The translations under genes were made by a program, and so were the position numbers. The notes below the pieces were generated by a model that was not told where the DNA came from, searched no databases, and saw only the letters and a list, made by a program, of their open reading frames with translations. Shown one piece after another: positions 1 through 12,100 of a DNA stretch of 64,000 nucleotides. Positions within the stretch are counted from its first letter, which is position 1. Each line of letters opens with the position of its first letter. Source of the stretch: Hysterium pulicare CBS 123377 (Eukaryota > Ascomycota > Dothideomycetes > Hysteriales > Hysteriaceae). The stretch lies in the NCBI GenBank assembly GCA_000467715.1, contig AJFK01000576.1, forward strand, positions 62,001 to 126,000. Direction: 5' to 3'.

Positions 1-1606
1 CTGCAATGATCCAGCTTTCATCGACCAAATATATGCAGGGTCAGGCAGCGGCAAGAAAAGGGATAAGACATTGTCCTTTTGCCAAAGTATTCAGTTCTAT
101 GGAGTAAGTTTGATGGTCGATCAGATTTTCGAAAGTAGCTACCGCTTATTACTTTGAAATAGTCCTGCATTAACACCGTACACCACGACTTACATCGCCT
201 GCGCCGCTCCGCTCTGAACAACTGTTTTTCCAAAGTTTCGGTTACGAAGTTGGAACCGATCATCATGTATTATATTGATGAGATTTGACAACAGATTGAA
301 ACTTATGCCGGTACCAATGAGCCATGCAATCTTTCATATGCCTTCGGCGGCATGGCTACAGATGTTGTTACTGAATATTCGTTTGGCTCCAACGATAGAT
401 ATTCCTCGAACAGGAACTTTGTCCCGAACATGGTTCAGCCCTTCCATGCACTTCAGCACCAAGTAATACTGAACAATCATTTTCCATGGCTGCTCTCTGT
501 ACCTCAACACGCTACCCGATTGGATAATCGCAAAAGCTATGCCGGAGGCAGCGGAGTGGTCACGGATAGCGAACAGGATTGCAGGTGCAGTCGATAGGGT
601 CCTTACTACCTATAGGGGAAAGTCAGTAGACTCTACTGATGGCACAACTATCTTCTCCGCAATTTTGAATTCCGAGCTACCACCAAAAGAGAAAGGCAGA
701 CATCGATTGGTTGACGAGGCGTATGAGCTAATCAGCGCCGGGACAGAGACAACGGCCTGGGGTGAGTTTTGTTTCAAATTTGCTATTTGTATAGAGTCGT
801 TTATGCTATAATTCTGGTCTATGTTGTAAACCACTAAAAATCAAATGTAGCTCTTTCGGTCGCGATATATTATCTCCTATTCCAACCGCAAACACTGGAA
901 AGGTTGTCTGCAGAACTTTCACAATGTTTCAATGACCCTACAAGTACACCGTCATGGTCTGCCTTAGAACGACTACCGTATTTGATAAGTACCCCAAAAC
1001 TTTTAGATTCAATCTGTATTAACGCATCCTCACTCGGCAACAATCACCGAAGCTCTCCGTCTATCCTACGGTGTCTCAACCCGTCTTTAGCGCGTGCCAT
1101 ATGAACCACTCTACTACAGTGGTGAGTTCAATGGCGGCACTATCTCCATGACGATCCCTGCCGGTACTGCAATCGGAATGACGAACTACCTGGTTCACCA
1201 CGACCCTCGCTTATTTCCAGACTCGTAAAAAGTCATTCCAGAACGGTGGCTGGATCATCAGGTGCGAGGAGCAGGGCCTTGGATGGATATTTGCTCACTT
1301 TTTCAACGGGCAGTCGCCAATGCCTAGGAATCAAGTAAGTTGCTGTTTTGAGCTAATCTGCACTATAGATGGGCGAACCCCGCTGACTGTACCTGGCAGT
1401 CTTGCATATGCAGAGCTGTTCATGGCTCTTGCGACGGTCGTCCACCGATTCGGCAAGCGCTTAGAACTTCACGAGACGGGACCAGCGGAAATCGAGTATA
1501 CTTGTAAGTACCTCTGGTACCTTACGTGGAGATTGTGGGCTGATTAGATGATCTCTTCGGACCTGGAAGAGAGAACTATAAAGGTGTTCAGGTGCTCGTC
1601 AATTGA
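1..1606 (+). pseudogene. Decayed cytochrome P450, 5' end outside the window
   Basis: This is a fungal P450 of the trichothecene-hydroxylase-like kind, readable almost throughout but broken. Landmarks in order: HDLHRLRRSALN near 178-213, ATDVVTEYSFGS near 355-390, the I-helix AGTETTAW ending at 760, EALRLSYGVSTR near 1050-1085, IPERWLD near 1238-1254, and an intact haem loop FSTGSRQCLGIN at 1300-1335. Introns fit at 104-162, 762-850, about 1335-1401 and 1504-1547; the last codon is TGA at 1604-1606. In-frame stops lie at 286-288, 1088-1090 and 1226-1228. The frame shifts near 500-515 and again near 1261. The expected donor at 985 reads ATAAGT instead of GTAAGT, and the acceptor before 1034 reads CAC. 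It is therefore almost surely non-functional. The N-terminal membrane anchor would lie left of base 1. A run of assembly errors is possible but less likely than decay. Confidence 0.85.
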
Positions 1607-2607
1607 AAACATGGTCAGATTCCAAGGTTATCATTTGAAATGTCTCTTCCCATAATAGAGAAAAGCCGGGACGGTTTCCAGTTGTCAGGATATTCATCGC
1701 CATCTTAGAGCATGATTTGCATTCCCTAAAACCAAATTGTATCTAGATCACCTTGCTATCAAATATACCTTCCACTTTTCTTATGTTGATCAATCAAGCC
1801 GATTTTCTATTGATGTGTCGTCCGTTGGACGGGCTGCTGAGAGACCCCTACGCTAGACACTAGACCTTGAAACCCCACGTGGAAGTCATCTTGGCTGCAG
1901 GTCCATTTAACTTCATCTCTTCTTCGTCGTCTTGGACACTGACGATTTGCAGACAATGCCATGTTAGTCAATGCCAACCGACCATTATGGACGTTTGCAG
2001 CCTTGTCGTCTCACCGTCACCATACAGGCGATCCACGCTTCGCTTTCTATTTCCGCTTTTCGGGTTCCGCTTAGTTGAACTGAAGTCGTCACAGGCTGAA
2101 CAGCAATCATCAAGGATATGTCTCTTCCGTTCCAACGAGAACTGTTCGCATGTCAATCGTACCTAGTTAGTGAAATGGTTGTCGACAGCACGTCCATGGC
2201 GGAGAGAACGAAGCTCGTTCATTCTTTACCACATTTAAAGTTACACCGCCTTTCATGCCCAGGCTCCGGGAGATCTCAAAGCTCCGGTTAGCGTTATCTT
2301 AGAATTACACACCCCTGCATCTGGCACCAAGAATAAACTCGTTGGTTTCTCCGAGGTTTTCCATCTCTTTCAACCACTTTGCCGTCAACTTTCACATTCA
2401 TCAACCCGTCAACATGGGCACTCAACCACTTCCGTATTTCGCCATTTCCTTGAGTAGGAATAGTTGGAGTAGTAGGCTTTGACGTTTACTGGTTGATTCA
2501 CCTCACTTTTCAGCTCATTTGCTCGTGATTTCAAAACCAAGCAGCCAGATTACTCCGAGAGGGGCCAATTGTGGTAGCTACCACCACACTACCACTTCCA
2601 ATCCACG
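1607..2607. other. Intergenic, no gene seen
   Basis: About 1 kb between the P450 relict and the SET-protein gene. Only short chance reading frames occur here and no domain is recognisable. The right end presumably carries the promoter of the SET-protein gene. Confidence 0.5.
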
Positions 2608-3663
2608 ATGACACAACCTCACGGTTCCCCGGCATCCGAATACTTCACCATCCGCCGAACACCGCATTCCGGGCGGGCCGTCTTCGCAACTCAGGATATA
2701 CCAGCTGGCACCCTGATCGCTACATGTGATGATCTCACCCTGACAGTCCTCCTCCGCGAGTATCGGAAAGAAGTGTGTGCCTGGTGCTTTCACTACGACC
2801 GTGGCAGTAATTTGCCAGTCCGCAATGCCGACGTTGGTTTTACATATTGCTCGCCGGACTGCGACGTGAAATGGCGAGAGCATGCGGGGGAAATTGGCGT
2901 TGCAGCTTGGACAGCCGTGGAGAAACTCACAAAGAACAGATCCAAGGAAGACAGCGAAATGCAAGACATTTCTCTCCCGCGACCTACAACGAAGGAGATA
3001 ACGGCAGCATGGGAAGGCGTTGCCAAGCAGGCTGCGCTGATCAGAATAGCGAGGCAGGGCTCTTGTACCAATGGAAATTCAGACGGCGTCACTGTCACAA
3101 AACAGCACCGCAAAGCCCTTCAAAAAGCACTTCTGGCGCCCATTTCGCCGAATACAATGGCATTCTGTGTATCTGGTCTACTGTTTCGTTTCTCCCGACC
3201 AGCGGAATGGCCTTCAGTGCAAGCCCTCGCGATAGATTCAAGGCCTTATCATAATGCAGACGACCTCCTTGGGTTTACGAGAACGTATCTCCAGCTCCTT
3301 GCAGTTCTGCCGGAACAATTGCTCGAATTCACTACGCCAGAGGTCCTCTTTATTCTCTCGTCCCGCGATTCACATAATAGCTTCGGGATCCGCAGCGTTG
3401 AGGATGAAGGAGCGGAATTTTTTGGGTATGGATGTTGGCCCGCAGCCAGCTACTTCAACCATTCATGTGGACAGAATGTGGAGAAGAAGAGGGAAGGACG
3501 GGCCTGGGAGTTTAGGACTGAAAGGGATATTGAGAAGGATGAGGAGTTGTGCATTACTTACCTCAGCGGGGACGAAAGGAAGCTGAGCAGAGGTCAACGA
3601 ATGCTGAGATTGCAGAGCTACTGGGGGTTTGAGTGCAAGTGCGAGAGATGTGAGGGGATTTGA
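2608..3663 (+). CDS. SET-domain protein with partial MYND-like zinc motif (SMYD/Set6-like)
   Basis: An intronless 351-residue protein. It begins with the N-terminal SET segment (SGRAVFATQDIPAGTLIA, about residues 23-40). A MYND-like cysteine cluster follows at about 57-93 (CAWC, then YCSPDC, W..H); the last cysteine expected of a full MYND finger is not visible. The C-terminal SET half carries the cofactor and substrate motifs YFNHSCGQN (about 281) and EELCITYL (about 313). It ends in a post-SET cysteine set CKCERC. This order (SET-N, MYND insert, SET-C, post-SET) is that of the SMYD/Set6 group of putative lysine methyltransferases. The substrate, histone or other, cannot be told. The start ATG at 2608 is the first in the frame and lies just before the SET fold. 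No partner gene is nearby. Confidence 0.85.
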   Translation: MTQPHGSPASEYFTIRRTPHSGRAVFATQDIPAGTLIATCDDLTLTVLLREYRKEVCAWCFHYDRGSNLPVRNADVGFTYCSPDCDVKWREHAGEIGVAAWTAVEKLTKNRSKEDSEMQDISLPRPTTKEITAAWEGVAKQAALIRIARQGSCTNGNSDGVTVTKQHRKALQKALLAPISPNTMAFCVSGLLFRFSRPAEWPSVQALAIDSRPYHNADDLLGFTRTYLQLLAVLPEQLLEFTTPEVLFILSSRDSHNSFGIRSVEDEGAEFFGYGCWPAASYFNHSCGQNVEKKREGRAWEFRTERDIEKDEELCITYLSGDERKLSRGQRMLRLQSYWGFECKCERCEGI

Positions 3664-5279
3664 TAGCTGGAACGTTAGCCAACAAAGTGAGTGAAAGAGT
3701 GCATGCCGTAGACAATGGGCATGCCGTTCATATCCAAGTGTATTGCCATGCACCGAGCCACTTCCCCTCTTTGATAGGCTCCTGGCAGATTTTCCCCCTG
3801 CGAGAGCTTTCCCCTTACGTCTTACACTTACGTCTGATTTGAGATGCTAGAGGAAACGAATAAGATGCAGAGCAATTCGTAGAGGAGAGTGTATGAAAGA
3901 ACTCGAGGGTTAGAGAGGAAGGGTACAGTTCTAAGGGTATGAGCTGCCTGGAATGCATGCCCAGCCTGGGTTGTCCAAGCGATGGCAGAGGATGTGCCCA
4001 CAAAGAGCCCTTTATGTTGGACAATGTTCCCGCATGTCGATCATGATGCACGAAGCCGTCACGTTTTGTTTCAGAGAGGGCGTGCCTAGGTGTTTCGCAA
4101 AGGCCGTCCGAGAAAGCTCCCAAGCTTACCGCACATCGATGACGTCGGTGGAGAGCGAAACGGAGACCCTGCATCCGCCGACTCACGGACACCCAGCCGT
4201 TGCCGCCAAAATTGCATCTGGAACTCGACACCACGAACAAGGGGGTTGTGCGCGCTTTGCAACAGTTGCATCCCCTCTTGTGCCTTTGTATCTCACCCAG
4301 ACTCAGGGGCAGTTCCCTGCTTGGAAGGTGCATGAGCTCAATTCAATCATCTTGCCCATCCAGGCTTCTGCCAACTTCCCACTCTCAGATTCGTCTGTGG
4401 CGCCCGTTGGGCCCAGAGCGGGCACTGTTAGCTTCCCTATGAATGGGTATGAACGTCGACCATGAGGCTTGAGGGTGGATGCAACTTGCCTGGAATTCGC
4501 CAAAGTAGAAAGCCGGACTTCCCGTCGGCGTCAACAATCAATAGCAAGCACGGCCAAAGAGTCCCTGTTGCATTCTTTTCACTTAAAGCCCATTGCGTGC
4601 TGTTCGCAACAACTTGATCCAAACTTCCTCACCAAGCCCGCACTTCCTAGACAGCATTTGCGCTTCCAGCCCTTGCAAATCCCGACTTTAAATCAATCCT
4701 TTCAGTCAGGTGCATAGCCGTCGCACCACGACCTGAATAATCTCCATTCCCTTGGCGTGCGAAGGGCTGGGGTTCGGATCAGCAGAGTGGAAGACGTGAG
4801 ATGGTGGGCCAGTCGTCATCGGGGGGCATTATTCTGATTTCGTACAGAGCAGCAAATACACCGCGCCCTGCGCTGGGTGCAGATGCAGTGGCGCACCCGC
4901 AGACGCAGCAAGATGCCCGTGATAGAGGTGAGTGCTTTGTCCATGCTCTTTGGCGACATGGCAGGTTGTTGTTGCCCCCGAAACCTGGACATGCTTCTTC
5001 GTGTGCTGCGCTTGAGATGCGGCGTCATACCCCCGGCAGTGCGTCATACCTCGCCAAGCGCACCCGTCGAAGATTGCACGCCCAGTCGTCGCCGCTCCTT
5101 CACCTCTTTCGTCCGTCGTCACTTCCTCGCTTTGTAGAGCACTGCTGCCATACCACACTCCTCACTCCTCCCAGCAGCTCCTCACACAACCTCCCCCCCC
5201 CCATCTTGCATCCTCTTGCCCCAGCACTCTTTCATCTCTCTCTTTGCATTCTCCTCCTTTGGCCTGCACCCGCTGAACC
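3664..5279. promoter_or_regulatory. Long upstream region of the Rck2-type kinase
   Basis: A 1.6 kb stretch without a recognisable gene. The last about 120 bases before the kinase ATG are strongly pyrimidine-rich, including a C-run near 5190-5202, which is common just upstream of fungal start sites. Several chance open frames lie here (for example 3953-4465). One starting at an ATG at 4801 runs past the kinase start to 5526 in another frame and would act as an overlapping upstream frame if the transcript begins that early. Confidence 0.4.
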
Positions 5280-7584
5280 ATGGCCGCCATACAGAATTTC
5301 AAGAACTTCCTACGTCATGGGAAGCAGGCCCGCGCCAATGCTCCTACAGGCGACCCGACTACCAACGTTTCCAACGTCCACGCACAGCAGCAACGCTACA
5401 ACAACTACTCGCCCGATCACCACTTCGCCCACAGCGACCCCAACGTCTTGGAGCACAAGCCCCTGCAGGCGCCGGATGCTGGCCATGCCGGCTACTCTGC
5501 CGCTGTCGTCGACAACAAAAACATAGCTGCACAAGCAGGGCACGCAGCTGCCGGCGCCGTGGATCAACACCAGAAGGCGCAAGCACAGAAGCAAGCCGGG
5601 ACTGTAGACAGGAAGCAAGATTACGATCCCACCGTCCTTGAGCGGATCGTGGCCGAGGAACGCGAGAGCAAAGGCAAGCTGCCAAGGTACCCCGGACTCG
5701 AGCGATGGACGCTAGTCGAAAAGATGGGCGACGGCGCTTTCAGCAACGTATATCGCGCCAGAGACACCCAGAAGCAGTACCCAGAGGTTGCCATTAAGGT
5801 TGTCAGGAAGTTTGAAATGAACTCGAGTCAGGTGAGTAACCATTCCGGAGGCATTTTCAACCCATTTCCCATTTCCCCTTTCGTTCTGTCTACACTCCCC
5901 TTTCTCTCGCCGTCTACGTTGCTGGGGGTTTCTTCATGAGAGTTTGGCCAACAGAAGCCTGGTATAGGGCGATCAACATCTCCATCCGGACTTCAAGAAG
6001 GCGCCGAAAACAGTGGAGGTGCGACCAAATCCCAAAGCACAATGTTCTCCCCCTCGTCAAGAACATTGGCTTTGATTCCAGTCCTATCCTTGGAGGCGGC
6101 TCACTGACGTATTGACCCACAGAGAGCGAACATCCTGAAAGAAGTTCAGATCATGCGACAACTCGATCATCCCAACATCGTTAAACTTATCGACTTCTCC
6201 GAATCTCGACAATACTACTACATCGTTCTTGAACTTTGCCCCGGTGGCGAGCTTTTCCACCAGATCGTCCGCTTGACGTATTTCAGCGAAGACCTTTCCC
6301 GGCACGTCATTATTCAAGTTGCAAAAGCCCTAGAGTATTTGCATGAGGAAGCAGGAGTTGTGCACCGGTGGGTCTTGCGTCCTGGTCCACTTTAGGAAGT
6401 TCTTTTTATACTGACGTCATATGACCAGTGATATCAAACCAGAAAACCTTCTTTTCTATCCCACCCCATTCGTTCCTACACGGCATCCCAAGCCAAAAGG
6501 ACCTGACGATGAGGATAAGGCTGATGAAGGCGAGTTCATCAAGGGCGTTGGTGCAGGTGGTATCGGCGTGATTAAGATCGCAGACTTTGGCTTATCAAAA
6601 GTAATTTGGGATAGCCAGACTATGACCCCTTGTGGTACAGTCGGTTACACAGCACCCGAAATCGTGAAGGACGAGCGGTATTCAAAGAGTGTCGATATGT
6701 GGGCAATGGGTTGTGTACTATACACACTTCTCTGCGGCTTTCCACCTTTCTACGATGAGAGCATTCAGACACTAACGGAGAAGGTTGCACGGGGTCAATA
6801 CACGTTCTTATCGCCATGGTGGGATGATATCTCCAAGTCAGCGCAGGATCTAGTCTCGCACTTGCTTACGGTAGATCCCGAGAAACGATACGACATCAAG
6901 CAATTCCTCAACCATCCTTGGATCCGTGAGGCAGACGAATTGACGTATGCTGCTGCGGACGCTCCACCTCTCGCCACTCCTCTATACCAACGCCAAAAAG
7001 ATTTCGATACTGGTAAGGCAGAGGCTCTCCAACAAAACTTTGCATACCTCGAATCCCCCGGCGCCAAACGCATGGACTTCCGATCACCAGGAGGTATGAA
7101 TCTGCGTGAAGTCTTTGACGTCGGTTATGCTGTCCACCGTCAAGAAGAAGAGGGCAAGCGACGCAAGAATTTCAAGCAAGGCTACCGTGGTGCAAATGCC
7201 ATGAACTCTCTCAATGCCCTCGATGAAGACGCCGAAGACGATGACGAAGTCTATGGTGAATCCATTCCTTATGACGCCAACCAGCAAAATCCGCCTGCCA
7301 AGTTACCAAAATCGCAGGCCTCGGATGTCAGTGCTATGGAGCAGAAGATGCGGAATACCACGCTCAGCGCCGCGGCTCAAGCAAGGCAACAGCAGCAGCC
7401 AAGACAGCAAGAGAGAGGCTATGGGCAACATAGTCCCGCAGTTGCGGCGGCGGCGAAGAAGCAAGTTAGAAATAAGGGGGCGTTTGAACTGAGTCTGGAT
7501 AATGCAACCTTGCTTGGAAGGAGGGGAAAGAAGCAGCCTGAACCAAGTGGGTTGAGGGGACAGTTATCGGTTGGGGGGACGTAA
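5280..7584 (+). CDS. RCK2: Rck2/Srk1-type MAPK-activated serine/threonine kinase
   Basis: Exons 5280-5831, 5968-6018, 6123-6367 and 6429-7584 join in frame to 667 residues. The kinase domain spans about residues 142-450: glycine loop GDGAFSNV, VAIKVV lysine, HRDIKPEN at the exon 3/4 junction, DFG (about 338), TAPEIV and a conserved HPWI end. The 51-nt second exon supplies HLHPDFKKAPKTVE, a segment I recall from fungal orthologues, before RANILKEVQ. The insert before DFG (KADEGEFIKGVGAGGIG) closely matches my memory of yeast Rck2 (KADEGIFTPGVGGGGIG), which is the best evidence for the assignment. The tail has NLREVFDVGYAVH and a Gln-rich stretch. In yeasts these kinases are phosphorylated by Hog1/Sty1 MAPK and restrain translation in osmotic and oxidative stress; that role is inferred here. 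Confidence 0.88.
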
Positions 7585-8238
7585 GATTGTCTCTCCACCC
7601 TTCTAACACCTTTTGTCATTCTGCACATCTGTCTGCATCTTATTACCGCCCCACTAAGTTGCATGTCATCTACTTGGGTCCAGTGTCTGAATGGACATTC
7701 CGACGCTGATGGAACGATGAATGACAGACTTTTAAAATCAGGCCGATGGTTGCTTTTTCATCTTGAACATGGCGTTCAAACGGATCCCTTCACTCTTATC
7801 CTTTATTTTACATCTACACGACCAGCATTTGCGAGCAACGAGGCATATCTGTTTCTCACCTCTACTTTCCTGTCCTGTCCTTTCTACTCATACTACTTTG
7901 CTATTCCCTCATGTGGTCTCAGGTTCCGGTCGTATCGTACATTCCATATGGCTTTTCCTTCTTGATGGAGCCTGTTGGAGATTGGGTAGACGAGGCATTG
8001 CGTGGTATGCAACAGATAGAGAGATGTAGTGCGTATTTGAAGCATGCCATAGTTCAAAATCTCTTAAAAGCAACCGGGATGAGAGGTATGTGAGTTCTGA
8101 ATGTGATTGTGTTGATGAGTAGAGCAAGAATTTTGTGTGATTGATATTGGCTACGCCCACAAGTTTAGTATGTATTCACGAGCATATGTGTACACATATG
8201 TTTTCATCCCGGCAGATAATAGTACAATACACAAGCTC

Positions 8239-8264
8239 CACACACACACACACACCCACACACA
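8239..8264. repeat. CA dinucleotide microsatellite
   Basis: A run of CA units, interrupted once by CCC, seen directly in the sequence. Confidence 0.9.
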
Positions 8265-8339
8265 TCTAGCCTTCTTCAATAGATCTGTTCTTCCTTAGTT
8301 GAGTTCAACAACATCCTGAAGCAGGACTCCTTTCGCGTA

Positions 8340-8870
8340 CAGATTGTTTCTTGAGTCTTTGATTAATTCTATAAGTTATAAATAGGAAGTACTATAGTAT
8401 TATTAAACTTAGAGAAATCGATTTGAGTAGACTAAGCTTAGTGAACTTGTTTCAATTTCAACCCTCGGGTATAAGTGCAGTCGAGGCAATGCCAACTTTA
8501 TCAGATGCCATGTTGTGGGATGAAGCGCTGTCAGCTTAAGCTCGGTGTACTTCTGCATTGGGATGAGACGTCTGCATACATAGCATTACAAAAGCATTTT
8601 AGTACTACCTTAACTTCTAATTATATAGAAAATAGATTATATAAAAATATAATAAACTATATTAATAGAAAAAGACATGGGTGGACTGATCTCACGTAGC
8701 TCTTCCAGTTTTGCCCCTTCATCACAAGTTTACTCCCTACGAAGCGTTGTCACATTAGGCTTGGAATGCTAATACAAATTGACTTTGAGTCTCAAGATTC
8801 ATATACTATTAAGTAAATTTCCTAGTCTGCATCTACACACTGATCATCTTTCCAGTCCTTTAAATTCTCA
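8340..8870. other. AT-rich relict of unknown origin
   Basis: Two AT-rich blocks (about 8355-8420 and 8590-8690) flank a more balanced core. The outer parts of the blocks are loosely inverted copies of each other (TTCTATAAGTTATAAAT against the complement of AATTATATAGAA). This could be an old, mutated repeat, but low complexity makes chance similarity likely. No domain is recognisable. Confidence 0.3.
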
Positions 8871-9136
8871 TGCACCGACAAATAGAATATTCAGCGTATC
8901 AAAGAGGTACCAGCATCGAGGAAAGTGAATGAAAGAGCAAGTATAACCCACATCGAACGTATAGGAAGAGGAAAAGACCACACCAGCCATCCTTCTAATA
9001 GTATATCCACAACACCTCTTCTTTCCTGGAAAAAGCGAAGCGGAAAGCTCTTGTAAAGAAGCCCGCTCCCGAAAAAACGCCAAACCTATGCGTACCCAAT
9101 GCAATCAATCTTTTTCTATCGAGCCTGTAAGTATCT

Positions 9137-12100
9137 CTACCTTTTCGGCACAACCCCCTCCGCCGCCCTCGTAGCAGCCGTGTCCTTGACGGCACCTACC
9201 GCCAAACCTGTCGGTGACTGCGCGCCTCCATTCACCATCGTTGGGGCCGGGGTCGGCGCCCTACTCGGGACCTGACTTGGTACTTGACTCCGGTTATGTG
9301 CCATATGGGCCCTGACCAAATGCCCAGCCGCAAGAGCTGCATTGAGTGAAAGTTCACCAGCGAGGACAGCAGCGGCGATAACACGTGCAAGTAGACGAGC
9401 ATTGTCGCCTGGCGAGGTAGGGTGGGCCCCTCGCACGCCTAAGAGATCGAGCATGGCGGATTGCGGTTCAAGGATCGTGCCGCCACCGATTGTGCCGACT
9501 TCTATGCTGGGCATGGAGACGGAAATTTGGAGGTTGCCGTTTAGACTGGAGGACGGGGTCAGTTAGGAGTTCTAGCAGAGGCAAGGAGGAAGGGAAACAG
9601 GGGCGAATGAGTAGAGACTCACTTCTTCATGATAGTAATGCAGTTGGAGGATTCAACAACCTGCGCAGGATCCTGGCCTGTAGCCAAGAACACTGCCGCG
9701 ACAATATTCGAAGCGTGGGCATTGAAGCCCCCCAAACTGCCTGCCATGGCACTTCCGATCAAGTTCTTGCTGATGTTCAACTCGACCAAGTCGTCGACGG
9801 TGCATTTCAGGACGCTCTTGACGATGGCGCCGGGAATAACGGCTTCGGCCACGACGCCCTTTCCACGTCCGTCAATCCAGTTGATGGCAGCTGCCTTCTT
9901 ATCCGTGCAGTAGTTGCCGGAGACGGAGATGACGTTCATATCGTCGAAGCCTGCGTCGTTGGCCATGACGTTCAAGGCGTGTTCGACCCCCTTGGAAATC
10001 ATATTCATGCCCATGGCGTCGCCCGTGGTAGTCTTGAACCGAATGTAGAGATTCGTCCCTGCGATGGCAGTCTTCATGGACTGAAGACGAGCAAAGCGGG
10101 AAGTAGAGTTGAAGGCGTTCTTCATGGTCCGTTGGCCGTCTTCCGAATCGAGCCAGAGCTTCGCGGCGCCGGCTCTAGTAAGGCTCTCAAATCCAACGCA
10201 AGGTCCTCGAGTCATGCCATCGCCGGTCAAGACGGTGACAGCACCGCCGCCGGCATTGATAGCTTTGCAGCCTCGACTTGTGCTAGCGACCAGGACACCT
10301 TCGGTGGTGGCCATTGGAAGGAAGTAGTTTTGTCCGTCGACCATCAATGGACCAGCGACGCCAAGAGGGAGAGGGAGATAGCCAATGACGTTCTCGCAGC
10401 AAGCTCCATGGACAAGATCATAATTGTAGTACTCGTACGGTAGCTTGGATTTCTCGAGTAGTGTTGATGTTTCTCTAGTTGCGTGAGTACGTGACACGAC
10501 AGCGCGGCGGATCTTGACGGCCCTCGTTTTATCTCCCAAAGTTTTCTCCAATGCGTAACCTGGAATCTTGCCTTTCATAGAGAGTTCGATTAGCTCGGCG
10601 TCAGTAAGCTCAGGGGCTCTCTTCTCCTTCAGGAGCGCTTCGCAAATCTCCGCTGGCCGCATAGATTTTTGTTCCTCTTCGGTGAATTGAGGTACAACTC
10701 TAGACTCTGGCGATGGTGTGGGTCTCTGCTCAGGCCGCTGCGGTGGTTCAATCTGGGTGAGCGGACGTATGGTCTCTCCCAGACGCCTTGCTTGATCTTC
10801 CGGTCTGGGGGTGGCAGGCGGAGTAACAAGAGACATTTTTTGTGTAGGCGGAGCTCCTTCCTGGATTTCTTCCGCCTTTGGAGGGTCTAGAGCCTTGTGT
10901 GGTTCCTTAATCGTCCATCGAGCAGCATTGAACAGATAGCCATTGAAGACTAAACTCACTGCCAGCGCAACAATTATCCATTTGCTCAGCACAGGATCTT
11001 CCAAGCTTTTCAAAACGCCGTCCACCACACGTCCACCCATGGAGCTGTTGGTTCGATCTGAGTCTTCACCACCCACTACCGGCGGTTTCGCATAGTGAAC
11101 TGATGGGTACTCCAGCTCATACTTGATGGGTGGTAGAACCGTGACAGTGGTCGAGATCATCGTCGCCTTCGCAGCTTCAAAGATAGAGTCCAGTCCGCTT
11201 GCGGCAACCTTGAACGGATCCATTGGAGGAGTGGCCATACCCGAGATTTTAGACACCGCAGGATGCCTTCCAACGCCAAATCGGATCGTGGCGACGTTGA
11301 AAACATTGACAAGGATGAAACCAGCGACCATCAAAACTTTGAACTTCGGGATTGTGATCTTCTTTCCAAATATGGTGGTCCCGGACTTCTTCTTATCGAC
11401 CTCGGAGTCGACATTAGGCCAGTCGTTGTTTGAGGCTACACTTTCAGCAACTGACTGGCTAAGTCCATCATCTTCCAGTGCTCTCCTGAGCGTCACATGG
11501 CGCTTGATACGGTTAATCTCCAACTTGATCGTGAGTATTGACGTAAAGAAGGTAAGAAGCAGTATAGCATCAAAAAGGAGAATCCAGGCTGCCAAGAAGC
11601 AGAATTGTCGGAGACCTCCCTGAACACCTGACATTGCTCCCGCAACGAGAATCAGGATTTCAATGAAGTAGTCTCTCACAATTTCAAAGCCAACGCCCTT
11701 GATCGCGGATTGAACGGCATTCTGAATAGTCAGTGGTTCCGCTCGGTTTACATCGCGCCGGGCATCTAAAGAAGCAGAAAGGACAGCCTTGGTGAGGATA
11801 ATGGGCTTCTCAAATCCGATAGTTACCACCAAAAATGGTAGACCTTCGGAAAGAAGAACCATGTTGATGGGTACTCCAAGCCACAGCGTGACCAAAAGAG
11901 CGAAAAGGAACGCGAAAGCTGATTGGAAGAGTACTGTCGCTGCAAGCCAGAAGTTGGATCCGAGCCTTCGCATGGAAAGGAAAAGAGAGACAAAGGTTAG
12001 ATGCATTGACAGGTACCCCATGACCATAATGACAATGTCAAGCGATTCTGCATTCTAGTGCGTCAATGTTAGCAATGTACTGTTCCCCAGCCTATCGAAA

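Larger units (their letters stand above)
7585..9136. other. Intergenic between kinase and HMG-CoA reductase
   Basis: Convergent 3' flanks of the two genes, 1.55 kb, with no recognisable coding sequence. It holds a CA microsatellite and an AT-rich tract that are listed separately. Confidence 0.5.

Noticed and set aside
3953-4465. A 170-codon plus-strand frame upstream of the kinase
   Set aside because: Both strands are open here, composition is not protein-like, and nothing is recognisable.
9490-10443. A 317-codon plus-strand frame antisense to HMG-CoA reductase
   Set aside because: It is the mirror of a strongly conserved coding exon; high GC codon bias leaves the opposite strand open. No domain is visible in it.
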